A stretch of DNA of 8,131 nt. Source: Bacteroidales bacterium UBA1237 (GTDB lineage: Bacteria > Bacteroidota > Bacteroidia > Bacteroidales > UBA932). The stretch covers positions 5,071 through 13,201 of the forward strand of contig DBWN01000140.1 of assembly GCA_002308935.1 (NCBI GenBank). The letters run 5' to 3'. Shown piece by piece: positions 1-6,864 of the stretch. The notes below the pieces were generated by a model. It saw nothing but the letters and a program-made list of their open reading frames with translations, did no database searches and was not told the DNA's origin. The first letter of the stretch is position 1, and each line of letters opens with the position of its first letter. Both the position numbers and the translations under genes were made by a program.

Positions 1-721
1 AGTAGCCGCTCTTGCTGACAGCTTTTCTTATTAGCAGATACTGGTAATCCTTGAGCGGAGCACCCTCATTGAGGACGGCCTTGTCAGCCTCGTACTCATG
101 GATTTCCTGAAGATCGGAACGGAGCATCCAGACTGCCGGATTGAACCATTGGAAGACAGTCATGAGGTCTACGAGGAGAAGCTCCATCGAGTGACCGGAT
201 GCTATATGGGCCTTTTCATGGGCCATGATTGAAGAGTGTTCGCTTTGGTAATCCTTTCTGGACATTACTATCGACTTCATCCAGCTGAACGGGTCAATGT
301 CCCTGTCGCTCAGGTATAGAGTGTACCCGTCACCATCCTCCACCTTCTCACTCTTTCTTATGACTTTCCGTATTGACAGGATGGATATGATGATCCTTGC
401 CAGGACAAAAAGAGCTCCGGTCCAGAAGAGGGCGGAGATGACAAGAGGCCACCATGAGACGGAACCTGTGACAGGTCCTTCGGAAGAGAGCTGACCCGTT
501 ATTATCTCCGGAGTCATCATGACAGGTTCTGAAATCTCCGGAGCCGGCCTTTTTATCGTGATGATGCAGAAGGGGAGTATGAACGAAATGAGCGCGCTTC
601 CCACCAGAACGGCCCTGTTGAGACGATGGAATGTCTCCTTCCTCAGAAGAAGCCTGTAGAACATGTAGAAGACGGCGAGGGCCACCGCCACCTTCAGTTC
701 GTATGTGATGAAGGGTGTCAT
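1..721 (-). CDS. BlaR1/MecR1-type M56 membrane metallopeptidase (partial, C-terminus beyond left edge)
   Basis: Reverse-strand reading from the ATG at 721 stays open to the window edge, giving 240 residues. It starts with a hydrophobic segment (about residues 8-25), a second one at 38-56 and a third at 92-115, then a cytosolic-type domain with the zinc motif H168-E-K-A-H172 and a downstream H-E-Y-E-A-D stretch (208-213) that supplies the third metal ligand in this family. This is the peptidase M56 layout of BlaR1/MecR1: a membrane sensor that, when triggered, leads to cleavage of the partner repressor. The partner is present: the stop codon of the BlaI-like gene lies only 2 bp upstream, so the two are cotranscribed. 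Anything after the peptidase domain, such as a penicillin-binding sensor or a TonB/carboxypeptidase-regulatory-like domain common in Bacteroidota versions, is outside the window, so the signal sensed cannot be read here. No beta-lactamase gene is in view. Confidence 0.9.
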   Translation of the reverse strand, partial: MTPFITYELKVAVALAVFYMFYRLLLRKETFHRLNRAVLVGSALISFILPFCIITIKRPAPEISEPVMMTPEIITGQLSSEGPVTGSVSWWPLVISALFWTGALFVLARIIISILSIRKVIRKSEKVEDGDGYTLYLSDRDIDPFSWMKSIVMSRKDYQSEHSSIMAHEKAHIASGHSMELLLVDLMTVFQWFNPAVWMLRSDLQEIHEYEADKAVLNEGAPLKDYQYLLIRKAVSKSGY

Positions 722-723
722 GG

Positions 724-1083
724 CTATTTCTGTTTTTCGACGATGTCGATGAGTTCTTTGAGCTGTTCTACGGTGATCTTCTCCTCTTTCACAAGAGCGG
801 AGACCGCTTTCATGTAAGAGTTGTCAAAATATTTGTCGATAAGCCCTATGAGGGAGCGTTCGTTGTACTCGTCACGGGAGATCTTGGCGAAGTACTGGTA
901 AGTCGGACCATAGTCCTTATGGTCAATGAAACCGTCGCTTTGAAGGGTCCTCACTTGGGTGGAGAGGGTGCTGAAGCTGGGCTTCGGGTCAGGATAGAGT
1001 TCTCTTAACTCCCTGACGAACAGCGGTCCTTCATCCCAAAAGCGGTTCATTATCACTTCTTCTTTCTTTGTCAACTTTCTCAT
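724..1083 (-). CDS. BlaI/MecI/CopY-family transcriptional repressor
   Basis: A 119-residue protein of the size usual for BlaI/MecI. The N-terminal 65 residues form the winged-helix DNA-binding domain: helix around L4-W16, then V23-R24-E25-L26, a recognition helix around S36-S49 (with T39, T42, V44 and L47 spaced as in the family) and a wing ending near Y62-Y64. Residues 72-119 are helical and match the dimerisation region, where these repressors are normally cleaved after activation of the membrane peptidase. The start is supported by a Bacteroidota-type promoter immediately upstream. The gene heads a two-gene unit with the M56 peptidase and is probably autoregulated through the inverted repeat at 1123-1147. 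Family membership is clear; the wider regulon is not visible. In Bacteroidota such pairs are widespread and need not relate to beta-lactam resistance. Confidence 0.93.
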   Translation of the reverse strand: MRKLTKKEEVIMNRFWDEGPLFVRELRELYPDPKPSFSTLSTQVRTLQSDGFIDHKDYGPTYQYFAKISRDEYNERSLIGLIDKYFDNSYMKAVSALVKEEKITVEQLKELIDIVEKQK

Positions 1084-1102
1084 GGCTCATGTGTCTTTGT
1101 CG

Positions 1103-1133
1103 CAAATCTAGCTAAAAAAATTAACTATGCAAA
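1103..1133 (-). promoter_or_regulatory. Promoter of the blaI-blaR1-like unit
   Basis: On the minus strand the sequence reads TTTG (1133-1130), a 19-bp spacer, then TAGATTTG (1110-1103). This matches the Bacteroidota primary sigma consensus TTTG-N19-TAnnTTTG at every defined base. Transcription would begin a few bases after 1103, leaving a leader of only about 10-15 nt before the ATG at 1083. Confidence 0.75.
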
Positions 1134-1147
1134 TAATTTTTATAGTT
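1123..1147. promoter_or_regulatory. Probable BlaI-type operator (inverted repeat)
   Basis: AACTAT (1123-1128) and ATAGTT (1142-1147) are perfect inverted copies separated by 13 bp. They straddle the -33 box of the blaI-like promoter, where a dimeric BlaI repressor would block RNA polymerase. The dyad and its position are read directly; binding by this repressor is inferred. The half sites differ from the TACA/TGTA half sites of staphylococcal BlaI, and the spacing is longer. Confidence 0.5.
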
Positions 1148-1188
1148 GTTTGGCGATTTTTTATCGGGAGGCATGCTTACGGGCATGG

Positions 1189-1214
1189 AAAAAGGCGACC
1201 CGTGGGCCGCCTTT
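1189..1214 (-). terminator. Rho-independent terminator of the C10 peptidase operon
   Basis: On the minus strand AAAGGCG (1214-1208) pairs with CGCCTTT (1197-1191) around a roughly 10-nt GC-rich loop, and the descending arm runs into five consecutive T residues (1193-1189). It begins about 20 nt after the peptidase stop codon and closes the operon before the divergently placed promoter region of the BlaI unit. Confidence 0.75.
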
Positions 1215-1234
1215 AAGAGAGATAGGGGAGTACC

Positions 1235-3010
1235 CTATTTGACTGAGATCACCTGGTTGAGGGTCTCAGTGGTCTTGTCGGAGAAGGTTATCGCAGCGCT
1301 GACGGTGTGATTTCCGGAGGAAAGTGTCACGTATTCATCTTTCGTCACGCTTCCGTCATAACTCCATGAAATGCTGCTGATCCTCTTGTTTCCGGGAACC
1401 AGAGCGAAGAAGAATTTCTCTCCTGAAGAATACGAGTCCTTGACTTTTATGAAGTTCGCGTCTATGCAGGCGAGTGTCCAGACTCCGTCAAAACGGGAAA
1501 TGTCGTATTTGACTGGTTCCCATTTTCCGTCGCTGAGCTGGAACCAGAAGGCCAGACGGTCTCCAAGGGCGATGTCCTTGGTGATGGTACACTCTACTTC
1601 GCTGAGGCCGAAACCGCTCATGGATTCGACAGTGTCATCCTCCTCGAACAGGTTCTCGCTGACGTCCTCTTTCCAGTTGCCGTCCTTGTCGACCATAACC
1701 ACTTTGAGGTCACCGGTGTAATCCTCCGCACCCATATTGTAGATTACTCCGCAGTCGACCATGAAAGAACTTCCCTTGGCGATCGAGCCGCTGGAAACCG
1801 ACATTCCGTAATAGGTCGTACCGTTGCTGTCGTAGGTGTCCATTTCGAGACGTTCTCCTGTTCCGGAGGGTTGGCTTGAACCGTCCTTGTCAGGGACAAG
1901 CCCGAATACGGCGTTCTGGTATTGGTTGAAAGTATAGGAATCGACACTCAGGTCGAATGCGAAGAATCCGTTGTTGTCTCCGCTCCATCCCCAGTTGATG
2001 TGGACCATCAGATTGCCCGTATCGTATCCGTCGCATACGAACTCGTGACCGCCATTGTCTCCGTCAACTCCACCGTACAGGATGGGGCCGCAGTTGTCAA
2101 TGTCATACGCGATCATGTCGAACCATTCTTGGGTAGTATAGTCCATACGGTATTTGAGGGTGGCCGCTTTTGAGTATGACATGTGCTGGGTCAGAGCTGG
2201 AATTATGTCTTCTGCCAGGGCTCCGGATCCGGAGGTGGTGTAGTCCATTTCAACCATGATGCCGCAGTCCGCCATCAACTGTGCGACGGCATTGCCCTGA
2301 GCGGTTGAATAACTTCCCCTGTAGCTGGAGAGCATATTGCTCCAGTCGTATGTATGTGAACTGATGTCAACGCTGGATACCGTGTAACTCTTCGATTCTG
2401 TAGTGTAACCGCCGATGGTACCGGTTCCTTTCGCAGGCCATTTATGGTAGTAGAGCACTTCAGACATCGCAGTGGCGACACAACCCGTGTACAGGCCGGT
2501 CACACCCCTTGTGCCGTTTTTGACATAAGTGCTGAGGAGATTGCTGTAAGGCGCGTTCTGGTCCCATGATGCTGTGCTCAGAGTCACCTTTCCGGAAGCT
2601 TTGGTCTCGATTCTCTTGGGATTTGCCCACATGGCTTTCACCTTTGTGGTAGGCTGGAATTTCTTCTCACGGGCATATGCTATGTCCTTCTTGATCGCTC
2701 CGAGCCATCCGTCCAGGCCATCGGGGATGTTGTCCTTGTTGAAGGATCCGGTTTCACTGTATCCGAGAACAGGTGTGGAACTGTCTTCACCGCTTACGAT
2801 GACCCAACCGCCTCCGGAGATGTTGAACACATAGAATGCGGGGTCTTCGCCTGATTTGGTGGCGACTGAGGTGCCGTCCCAGACCATTGTGGCGGATGAC
2901 GCGTTCATGAATTGCTTCGCGACGGAGAGAGCCCTCTCTCCGGTAACAGAGTCAGCGAATGCTGCCAATGCGAGGCAGAATAGTGTTATTGAAAGTATTG
3001 TCTTTTTCAT
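1235..3010 (-). CDS. Secreted C10-family (streptopain/interpain-like) cysteine peptidase
   Basis: A 591-residue protein. Residues 1-19 are a Sec signal peptide (charged KK, hydrophobic core, A-F-A before the likely cut). Residues about 22-112 resemble the Spi/C10 inhibitory prodomain, with the paired short strands (A58-F-Y-V-F, G68-W-V-I-V) and a V81-L-G-Y segment. The catalytic domain spans about 140-375: the oxyanion-type W149-D-Q-N and P154-Y-S-N, nucleophile C177 in Y-T-G-C-V-A-T-A-M, H322 in G-G-H-E-F-V-C-D-G-Y, and N339-W-G-W. All key residues of a working papain-like peptidase are present. Residues about 385-591 are beta-rich, Ig-like C-terminal regions. No convincing type IX sorting tail is evident, although the C-terminus is beta-strand-like. 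By family precedent it is made as a zymogen activated by removal of the prodomain. It is the last gene of a three-gene operon, 7 bp after the lipoprotein. Homologues include SpeB, Prevotella interpain A and the Bacteroides fragilis Bfp peptidases. Confidence 0.92.
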   Translation of the reverse strand: MKKTILSITLFCLALAAFADSVTGERALSVAKQFMNASSATMVWDGTSVATKSGEDPAFYVFNISGGGWVIVSGEDSSTPVLGYSETGSFNKDNIPDGLDGWLGAIKKDIAYAREKKFQPTTKVKAMWANPKRIETKASGKVTLSTASWDQNAPYSNLLSTYVKNGTRGVTGLYTGCVATAMSEVLYYHKWPAKGTGTIGGYTTESKSYTVSSVDISSHTYDWSNMLSSYRGSYSTAQGNAVAQLMADCGIMVEMDYTTSGSGALAEDIIPALTQHMSYSKAATLKYRMDYTTQEWFDMIAYDIDNCGPILYGGVDGDNGGHEFVCDGYDTGNLMVHINWGWSGDNNGFFAFDLSVDSYTFNQYQNAVFGLVPDKDGSSQPSGTGERLEMDTYDSNGTTYYGMSVSSGSIAKGSSFMVDCGVIYNMGAEDYTGDLKVVMVDKDGNWKEDVSENLFEEDDTVESMSGFGLSEVECTITKDIALGDRLAFWFQLSDGKWEPVKYDISRFDGVWTLACIDANFIKVKDSYSSGEKFFFALVPGNKRISSISWSYDGSVTKDEYVTLSSGNHTVSAAITFSDKTTETLNQVISVK

Positions 3011-3017
3011 ACGCTGA

Positions 3018-4682
3018 CTATTTTGAAGGGATTATCATACCGAAAGTGCCGTTTTCCTCGAGGAGCCAGACAAGATTCTGCTCGCTCTTCTTGACCACAA
3101 GGTTCTTTGTGGAAGTACCGTTGGCCAGACCGTCCACTCCATAAAGGATGCAGGTGGCGCTGTAGGTATTTCCGGCGGAGATGCTTCCGGTTGAGAATGA
3201 AGTGCTGGCCATCTTTCCTTTGGAGAGGTTCTGGATACGGAAAGATACGTTTCCGCTTGTGGCCTTTGCCCATTGGTCACTTCCCTCAGTATAGATGTAC
3301 TTGGGTGTGACGGTGTCTGTGGAACCTATGTATTCGTATACGCCCCACTGGGTCTGGTCAAGGAAGGCGCTTATCTCTGTCATTTGAGGACCGCTGGCCT
3401 GGGTTGAGCTCTTCCTGTAAATCGCTACATCATACACATTGGTGGAGCTGGTATTATAGCATGAGAACCTCGTGTTCTGGTCGTTGTACTTGAGAAGGTT
3501 GCGGGTATAAGTGCCCTGTGCGGTCACAGAAGCGACTCCGTCCTTGATGCTGATTGACCAAGATGAATTGGCATCCAGAGTTGTGGAGGTGTTGAGCGAG
3601 TTCTTGGAAGAGCTTGCTGCGCGGATGTAACCGCTTCCGGTGCTGAAAGCGAATGAATTGTCGGCAGTCCCTTTCACCAGAGTGAATATCTGGACTTCAT
3701 CAGAAGGTTCGTCTGCAAGGGTGAGATTGTCAGAAGACTTGACGATGGAAGCTCTCCCACGGTAAGGTGTGCTGCCGGTGTTTTGTGTCGTGCTCATCGC
3801 GAAATCGTAACCGCTTGCAGCGATTATCACCTGGTCTCCGACAGAAAGGGTGGAGGCGTCAGTGACGAGCTCCCAAGTCGTGGAAGCGGGTGTCCCTCCG
3901 TCAAGAGTGCCGAAATTGACCATCTTTGAAGTTGAAGCGGTAAATCCGGTTTCGGAGACGATTTTCATCTTCTTGTCCTTGTATGTGACGAAGATCGTGA
4001 ATCCGTCATAGTCTCCGGGGTTCACACCCATATAGTAAGTGCCTGCTCCGGAAATGCCGTCAATGACCACTTCATTACCGGTGGTGGGGTAAGTGACGTC
4101 AAGATTCCCATCTTCATCGAATCCGATCTTGGTGTCTCCGCTCGGAGCTATGCCGTCAGAGACGAACTTGAGGGAAGTGATGTCTTCTGAAGCGACGCTC
4201 ATCTTCAGGATCGCGAAAACGTGATGGAAAGTGAATGAGGTGCTTTCAGAACTTGATGCGATCATGTCGGCATCCCCGAAAGAACCGTCAAGGACGTAGG
4301 ATGGACGTGAGACGACAATCGCTTTGTCTTCCTTGCTGAAGGAAAGGGATCCATCACCGTAACTGGCTACTGCATAGTAGGGGGCTACTCCGATCTTTCC
4401 TGTGGAAGTGAATGAGAATTTCTCGCAATCCTCTTCCACAGTGAAGGATTCTGAATTGCCTTTGGAATCGAAGACAGTGAGAACGTCGCCTGCTGCCCAG
4501 CTTACGCTCTTGTCTTCTGCGATAGCCGTTTTGCTGGCAGCACCCATGGATGCGGTGAAAGTGACGGGAGGGTAGACAATACCTTGATCCACGGGGCTCA
4601 CGATATCGCTTTCCTGGACTTTGGAACATGCGGCAGCAGCTATAACTGCCATGACTGACAAAAAGGTACGGATGGTTTTCAT
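3018..4682 (-). CDS. Fimbrillin-like lipoprotein with extra beta domains
   Basis: A 554-residue protein starting at the ATG at 4682. An upstream in-frame ATG at 4706 is possible, but it lies inside the preceding small gene and would add eight residues before the signal peptide. The N-terminus is a lipoprotein signal: K2, R5, a hydrophobic core, and A-A-A before C19, followed by S-K. Residues about 38-263 look like the fimbrillin/Mfa-like family of Bacteroidales (T41-F-T-A, K51-T-A, S61-W-A-A-G-D and V68-L-T-V-F at the start, repeated beta strands, and a strand ending near V255-N-F-G). Residues about 268-424 form a distinct beta domain (W270-E-L-V, G282-D-Q-V-I-I-A, F345-A-F-S-T-G-S-G-Y-I, R406-F-S-C-Y, I421-Y-R-K) also seen fused to other exported Bacteroidota proteins. 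Residues 430-554 are a further beta-rich tail I cannot assign. Likely exposed on the outer membrane. It sits between a small peptide gene (11 bp upstream) and a C10 peptidase (7 bp downstream). Roles as a surface adhesin, anchor or peptidase partner are all inference. Confidence 0.82.
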   Translation of the reverse strand: MKTIRTFLSVMAVIAAAACSKVQESDIVSPVDQGIVYPPVTFTASMGAASKTAIAEDKSVSWAAGDVLTVFDSKGNSESFTVEEDCEKFSFTSTGKIGVAPYYAVASYGDGSLSFSKEDKAIVVSRPSYVLDGSFGDADMIASSSESTSFTFHHVFAILKMSVASEDITSLKFVSDGIAPSGDTKIGFDEDGNLDVTYPTTGNEVVIDGISGAGTYYMGVNPGDYDGFTIFVTYKDKKMKIVSETGFTASTSKMVNFGTLDGGTPASTTWELVTDASTLSVGDQVIIAASGYDFAMSTTQNTGSTPYRGRASIVKSSDNLTLADEPSDEVQIFTLVKGTADNSFAFSTGSGYIRAASSSKNSLNTSTTLDANSSWSISIKDGVASVTAQGTYTRNLLKYNDQNTRFSCYNTSSTNVYDVAIYRKSSTQASGPQMTEISAFLDQTQWGVYEYIGSTDTVTPKYIYTEGSDQWAKATSGNVSFRIQNLSKGKMASTSFSTGSISAGNTYSATCILYGVDGLANGTSTKNLVVKKSEQNLVWLLEENGTFGMIIPSK

Positions 4683-4693
4683 GGGCCTGTGTT

Positions 4694-4822
4694 TTAGGAT
4701 TGCCATCCGAATTCATCCTCTTCGAGGCTGTCGATTCCGCCGCTTCCTGCAAGGAGGGTTTCCTCCTGGACAAGCTTCAGGACCTCTACTGAAGGGGATT
4801 CGTAGGGTAATAGGTTTGACAT
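4694..4822 (-). CDS. 42-residue acidic peptide, first gene of the C10 peptidase operon
   Basis: Minus-strand ATG at 4822, stop TAA at 4696-4694. The peptide has an N-terminal part with Y7-x-S-P10, V12-E-V14 and L17, then E20-E-T-L-L-A-G-S-G-G (20-29), and an acidic tail with E34-E-D-E37 ending F-G-W-Q-S. There is no signal peptide or membrane segment. The pattern of an aromatic/proline start, a V-E-V-x-x-L strand and a leucine-alanine-serine-glycine stretch before an acidic tail resembles short unnamed proteins I recall as common in Bacteroidales, often near secreted proteins; that is recollection, not a search. Support for it being real: it follows a good promoter by about 40 nt, stops 11 bp before the lipoprotein start, and occupies exactly the space between them. 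The GSGG stretch recalls double-glycine leaders, but no cognate transporter or peptidase is in view. Function unknown. Confidence 0.72.
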   Translation of the reverse strand: MSNLLPYESPSVEVLKLVQEETLLAGSGGIDSLEEDEFGWQS

Positions 4823-4865
4823 GCTGTTATTGTTTTGAATATTGTTTTTTCCGGAAAAATTTCGC

Positions 4866-4897
4866 CAAAGATAAAAATTGCTGAAAATATGGTCAGA
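4866..4897 (-). promoter_or_regulatory. Promoter of the peptide-lipoprotein-C10 operon
   Basis: On the minus strand the sequence reads TCTG (4897-4894), a 20-bp spacer, then TATCTTTG (4873-4866). The -7 box matches TAnnTTTG fully; the -33 box matches TTTG at three of four bases. The leader before the small peptide ATG would be roughly 35-40 nt. Confidence 0.6.
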
Positions 4898-4985
4898 TTT
4901 GAAAAAAGTCAGTGTGAAAGTTTATTTGCGTTTTTTGAAAAACCAAAGTTCTCTCAATAGTTTTAATTAATAAGAAATATGTAGA

Positions 4986-4999
4986 AAAAACCGGTTTTT
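4986..4999. repeat. Perfect 14-bp palindrome between divergent promoters
   Basis: AAAAACCGGTTTTT reads identically on both strands, and AGA/TCT extends it imperfectly by a one-base offset. It lies about 90 bp upstream of both predicted promoters. It may bind a dimeric regulator or form part of a weak hairpin; nothing in the window decides between these, and A/T runs make part of the symmetry cheap. Confidence 0.45.
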
Positions 5000-5080
5000 C
5001 TCAAGCGGAGGAAGAAATTTCACTTTTTTTCTTGCCGACGGAATTGTGGATTCGGTATAACATTTCGTCGTTTCCGCACA

Positions 5081-5109
5081 CTGTACTTGCGATTTTTCAT
5101 ATACCTTTG
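5081..5109 (+). promoter_or_regulatory. Putative promoter of the carboxylesterase gene
   Basis: TACCTTTG (5102-5109) matches the Bacteroidota -7 consensus TAnnTTTG. The -33 element is weak: only CTG at 5081-5083, 18 bp upstream. The leader to the start codon would be about 45 nt. Confidence 0.5.
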
Positions 5110-5161
5110 GGATGTTTCAAAAGGGAAACTGATCACTTACGAATTATAATCAAAAACTGCA

Positions 5162-6838
5162 ATGATGAGACCAAGACTGATTATGGCTGTGGCGGCCGCT
5201 GCGGCACTTGTTCTTTCCTCCTGCTCAGGAGGCGGTTCATCCTCACAAGGTTACCAAGGTGAGGATACTTTTCAGTATTCTACTTCCGGATGCCCTCAGG
5301 TGAAGGTTCAGCAGGGTGTACTTGAAGGCACTCTTGAGTCCGGAATCAAAATTTTCCGAGGAATACCTTTCGCCGCTCCTCCGGTCGGTGACTTGAGGTG
5401 GAAAGCCCCTCAGCCGGTCCAGCCTTGGACAGGCGTGAGAGAGGCCAAGAAGTTCGGGGATGACCCTATGCAGGGCAATCCTTTCGGTGACATGGGCTTC
5501 AATGCTGAGAAAAAGAGCGAGGACTGTCTGTACCTCAATATATGGACACCCGCGAAGAGCGCTTCTGACGGGCTCCCTTCAGTGATTTATTTCAATGGAG
5601 GCGGACTGTATGCCGGTAGCGGAAGCGAGCCGCGTTACGCAGGAGAGGCCATGGCACGTGAAGGCATAATCTCCATTACCGCCAACTACCGCGAAGGAAT
5701 CTTCGGGTTCTTCTCGCATCCTGAACTTTCCGCGGAGACTTCTTACGGCGGCAGCGGAAACTGGGGATTCCTTGACCAGACCGCGGCCATTAAGTGGGTC
5801 CATGACAATATCGCCGCATTCGGAGGTGATCCTTCACAGATCACTATTGTGGGAGAGAGCGCCGGATCGATGAGTGTGAGCGCTCAGATCGCCACACCTC
5901 TTACCAAGGGCCTTTTCGCAAGAGCGATGGCTTCCAGCGGTTCTGTTACCGCAGGAACCATAGCGACCCAGGAAGAGGCTGACGCACAGGGTATCGCCAA
6001 GCTTCAGCAGATGGGTGTCTCTTCGATTGCCGAAGCGAGGGCTTTGTCGGCAGACGAAGTTCTCCTGAAAGGGAATTCCAACGGTGTCCCTCCTTACAAC
6101 GTTGACGGTTATTTCTTCCCCGAGCAGCCCGCGGACATCTATGAGAAGGGACTCCAGCAGAAGGTTCCTCTGCTTGTCGGACGCAATTCAGCGGAGATGA
6201 CCCCGATGATGTTCCTCAGGGGACAGGCTCCCACACTTGAGAACGTGCGTCCCATTCTCGCCGCGACTTTCGGAGACAAAGTGGACGAGGCCATGGCTCT
6301 GTACGGTTTCAAGACGGATGCTGACGTGCTCGGCAAACCCGGAGTGGATTACGCTTCCGACCTCTTCATCGCATACAGCACTTGGAAGTTCGGTTACCTC
6401 CATGCCAAGACTTCCGGTCAGCCGGTATACAGGTATTATTTCTCCAAACCGCGTCCGAGGATGGTGATGCAGGGAGTCGTCGCCGCTCTCGCAGGAGGAG
6501 TCCAGAAGGTTGAAGAAGGCTCTTCAGTTCCTGCACCTCAGCCTCAGGGATTCGTTGGAGCAGCCCACTCGGCAGACATTGAGTACGCTATGGGAACGCT
6601 TCCTACCAACAGGGTATATGACTGGCAGCCCGAGGACTACTACGTTTCCGCTCAGTTCCTTTCGTTCTACGCAAACTTCATCAAGACCGGAAATCCCAAC
6701 GGACTCGGCCTGCCCGATTGGCATACCATCAACGGCAAGGAGTTCCCTCCTCAGATGATAATCGACGTGGACAGCCACGAGGTGGTAGACGAGACTTTCG
6801 AGAAGAGGAACAAGTTCCTTATCGACTATATGCACTGA
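5162..6838 (+). CDS. Lipoprotein type-B carboxylesterase (COesterase, alpha/beta hydrolase)
   Basis: A 558-residue protein that should hydrolyse carboxylic esters at the cell envelope; substrate unknown. Residues 1-20 form a lipoprotein signal ending L-S-S with lipidation at C21, followed by a glycine/serine linker. Family landmarks in order: Q51-G-V-L-E-G, F65-R-G-I-P-F-A-A-P-P, S119-E-D-C-L-Y-L-N-I-W, the oxyanion loop N145-G-G-G, the nucleophile elbow G231-E-S233-A-G, acid E345 and H469 in A-A-H-S-A-D-I-E-Y. The Ser-Glu-His triad is therefore complete. Two deviations: the usual H-G-G-G loop has Asn in place of His, and the cysteine that normally pairs with C122 is absent at its usual place (the region reads D-D-P-M-Q), although C44 could substitute. 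Two adjacent ATGs (5162, 5165) make the exact start ambiguous by one residue. It is transcribed alone, from its own promoter to its own terminator. Confidence 0.92.
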   Translation: MMRPRLIMAVAAAAALVLSSCSGGGSSSQGYQGEDTFQYSTSGCPQVKVQQGVLEGTLESGIKIFRGIPFAAPPVGDLRWKAPQPVQPWTGVREAKKFGDDPMQGNPFGDMGFNAEKKSEDCLYLNIWTPAKSASDGLPSVIYFNGGGLYAGSGSEPRYAGEAMAREGIISITANYREGIFGFFSHPELSAETSYGGSGNWGFLDQTAAIKWVHDNIAAFGGDPSQITIVGESAGSMSVSAQIATPLTKGLFARAMASSGSVTAGTIATQEEADAQGIAKLQQMGVSSIAEARALSADEVLLKGNSNGVPPYNVDGYFFPEQPADIYEKGLQQKVPLLVGRNSAEMTPMMFLRGQAPTLENVRPILAATFGDKVDEAMALYGFKTDADVLGKPGVDYASDLFIAYSTWKFGYLHAKTSGQPVYRYYFSKPRPRMVMQGVVAALAGGVQKVEEGSSVPAPQPQGFVGAAHSADIEYAMGTLPTNRVYDWQPEDYYVSAQFLSFYANFIKTGNPNGLGLPDWHTINGKEFPPQMIIDVDSHEVVDETFEKRNKFLIDYMH

Positions 6839-6864
6839 TGATTCAGGTCATTGACTGCTTTAAC

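Larger units (their letters stand above)
4823..5161. other. Divergent intergenic region, 339 bp, AT-rich
   Basis: This stretch separates the minus-strand peptide/lipoprotein/C10 operon from the plus-strand esterase. It is clearly more AT-rich than the flanking genes. It holds the outward-facing promoters described separately (minus at 4866-4897, plus at 5081-5109) and a perfect palindrome at 4986-4999. I see no convincing coding region or structured RNA; a plus-strand open stretch from 5032 has no recognisable protein character and overlaps the esterase start out of frame. Confidence 0.7.

Noticed and set aside
1..1083. A beta-lactam resistance locus
   Set aside because: Only the regulator/sensor pair is present. 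No beta-lactamase or PBP gene is in view, and such pairs are common in Bacteroidota without resistance genes.
4354..4773. A 139-codon minus-strand open frame overlapping the lipoprotein and the small peptide gene
   Set aside because: It is out of frame with two better supported genes, is rich in Arg/Ser/His as is typical of shadow frames, and resembles no family.
4694..4822. The small peptide as a double-glycine-leader bacteriocin or RiPP precursor
   Set aside because: The GG is present, but no C39 peptidase/ABC transporter, radical SAM enzyme or other maturation gene is in the window, and the residues after GG do not look like a core peptide. Kept only as unknown function.
6524..6835. A 103-codon minus-strand open frame antisense to the esterase
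   Set aside because: The plus-strand esterase is conserved through this whole stretch, including the catalytic-His region's downstream helices; the antisense frame has no recognisable features.
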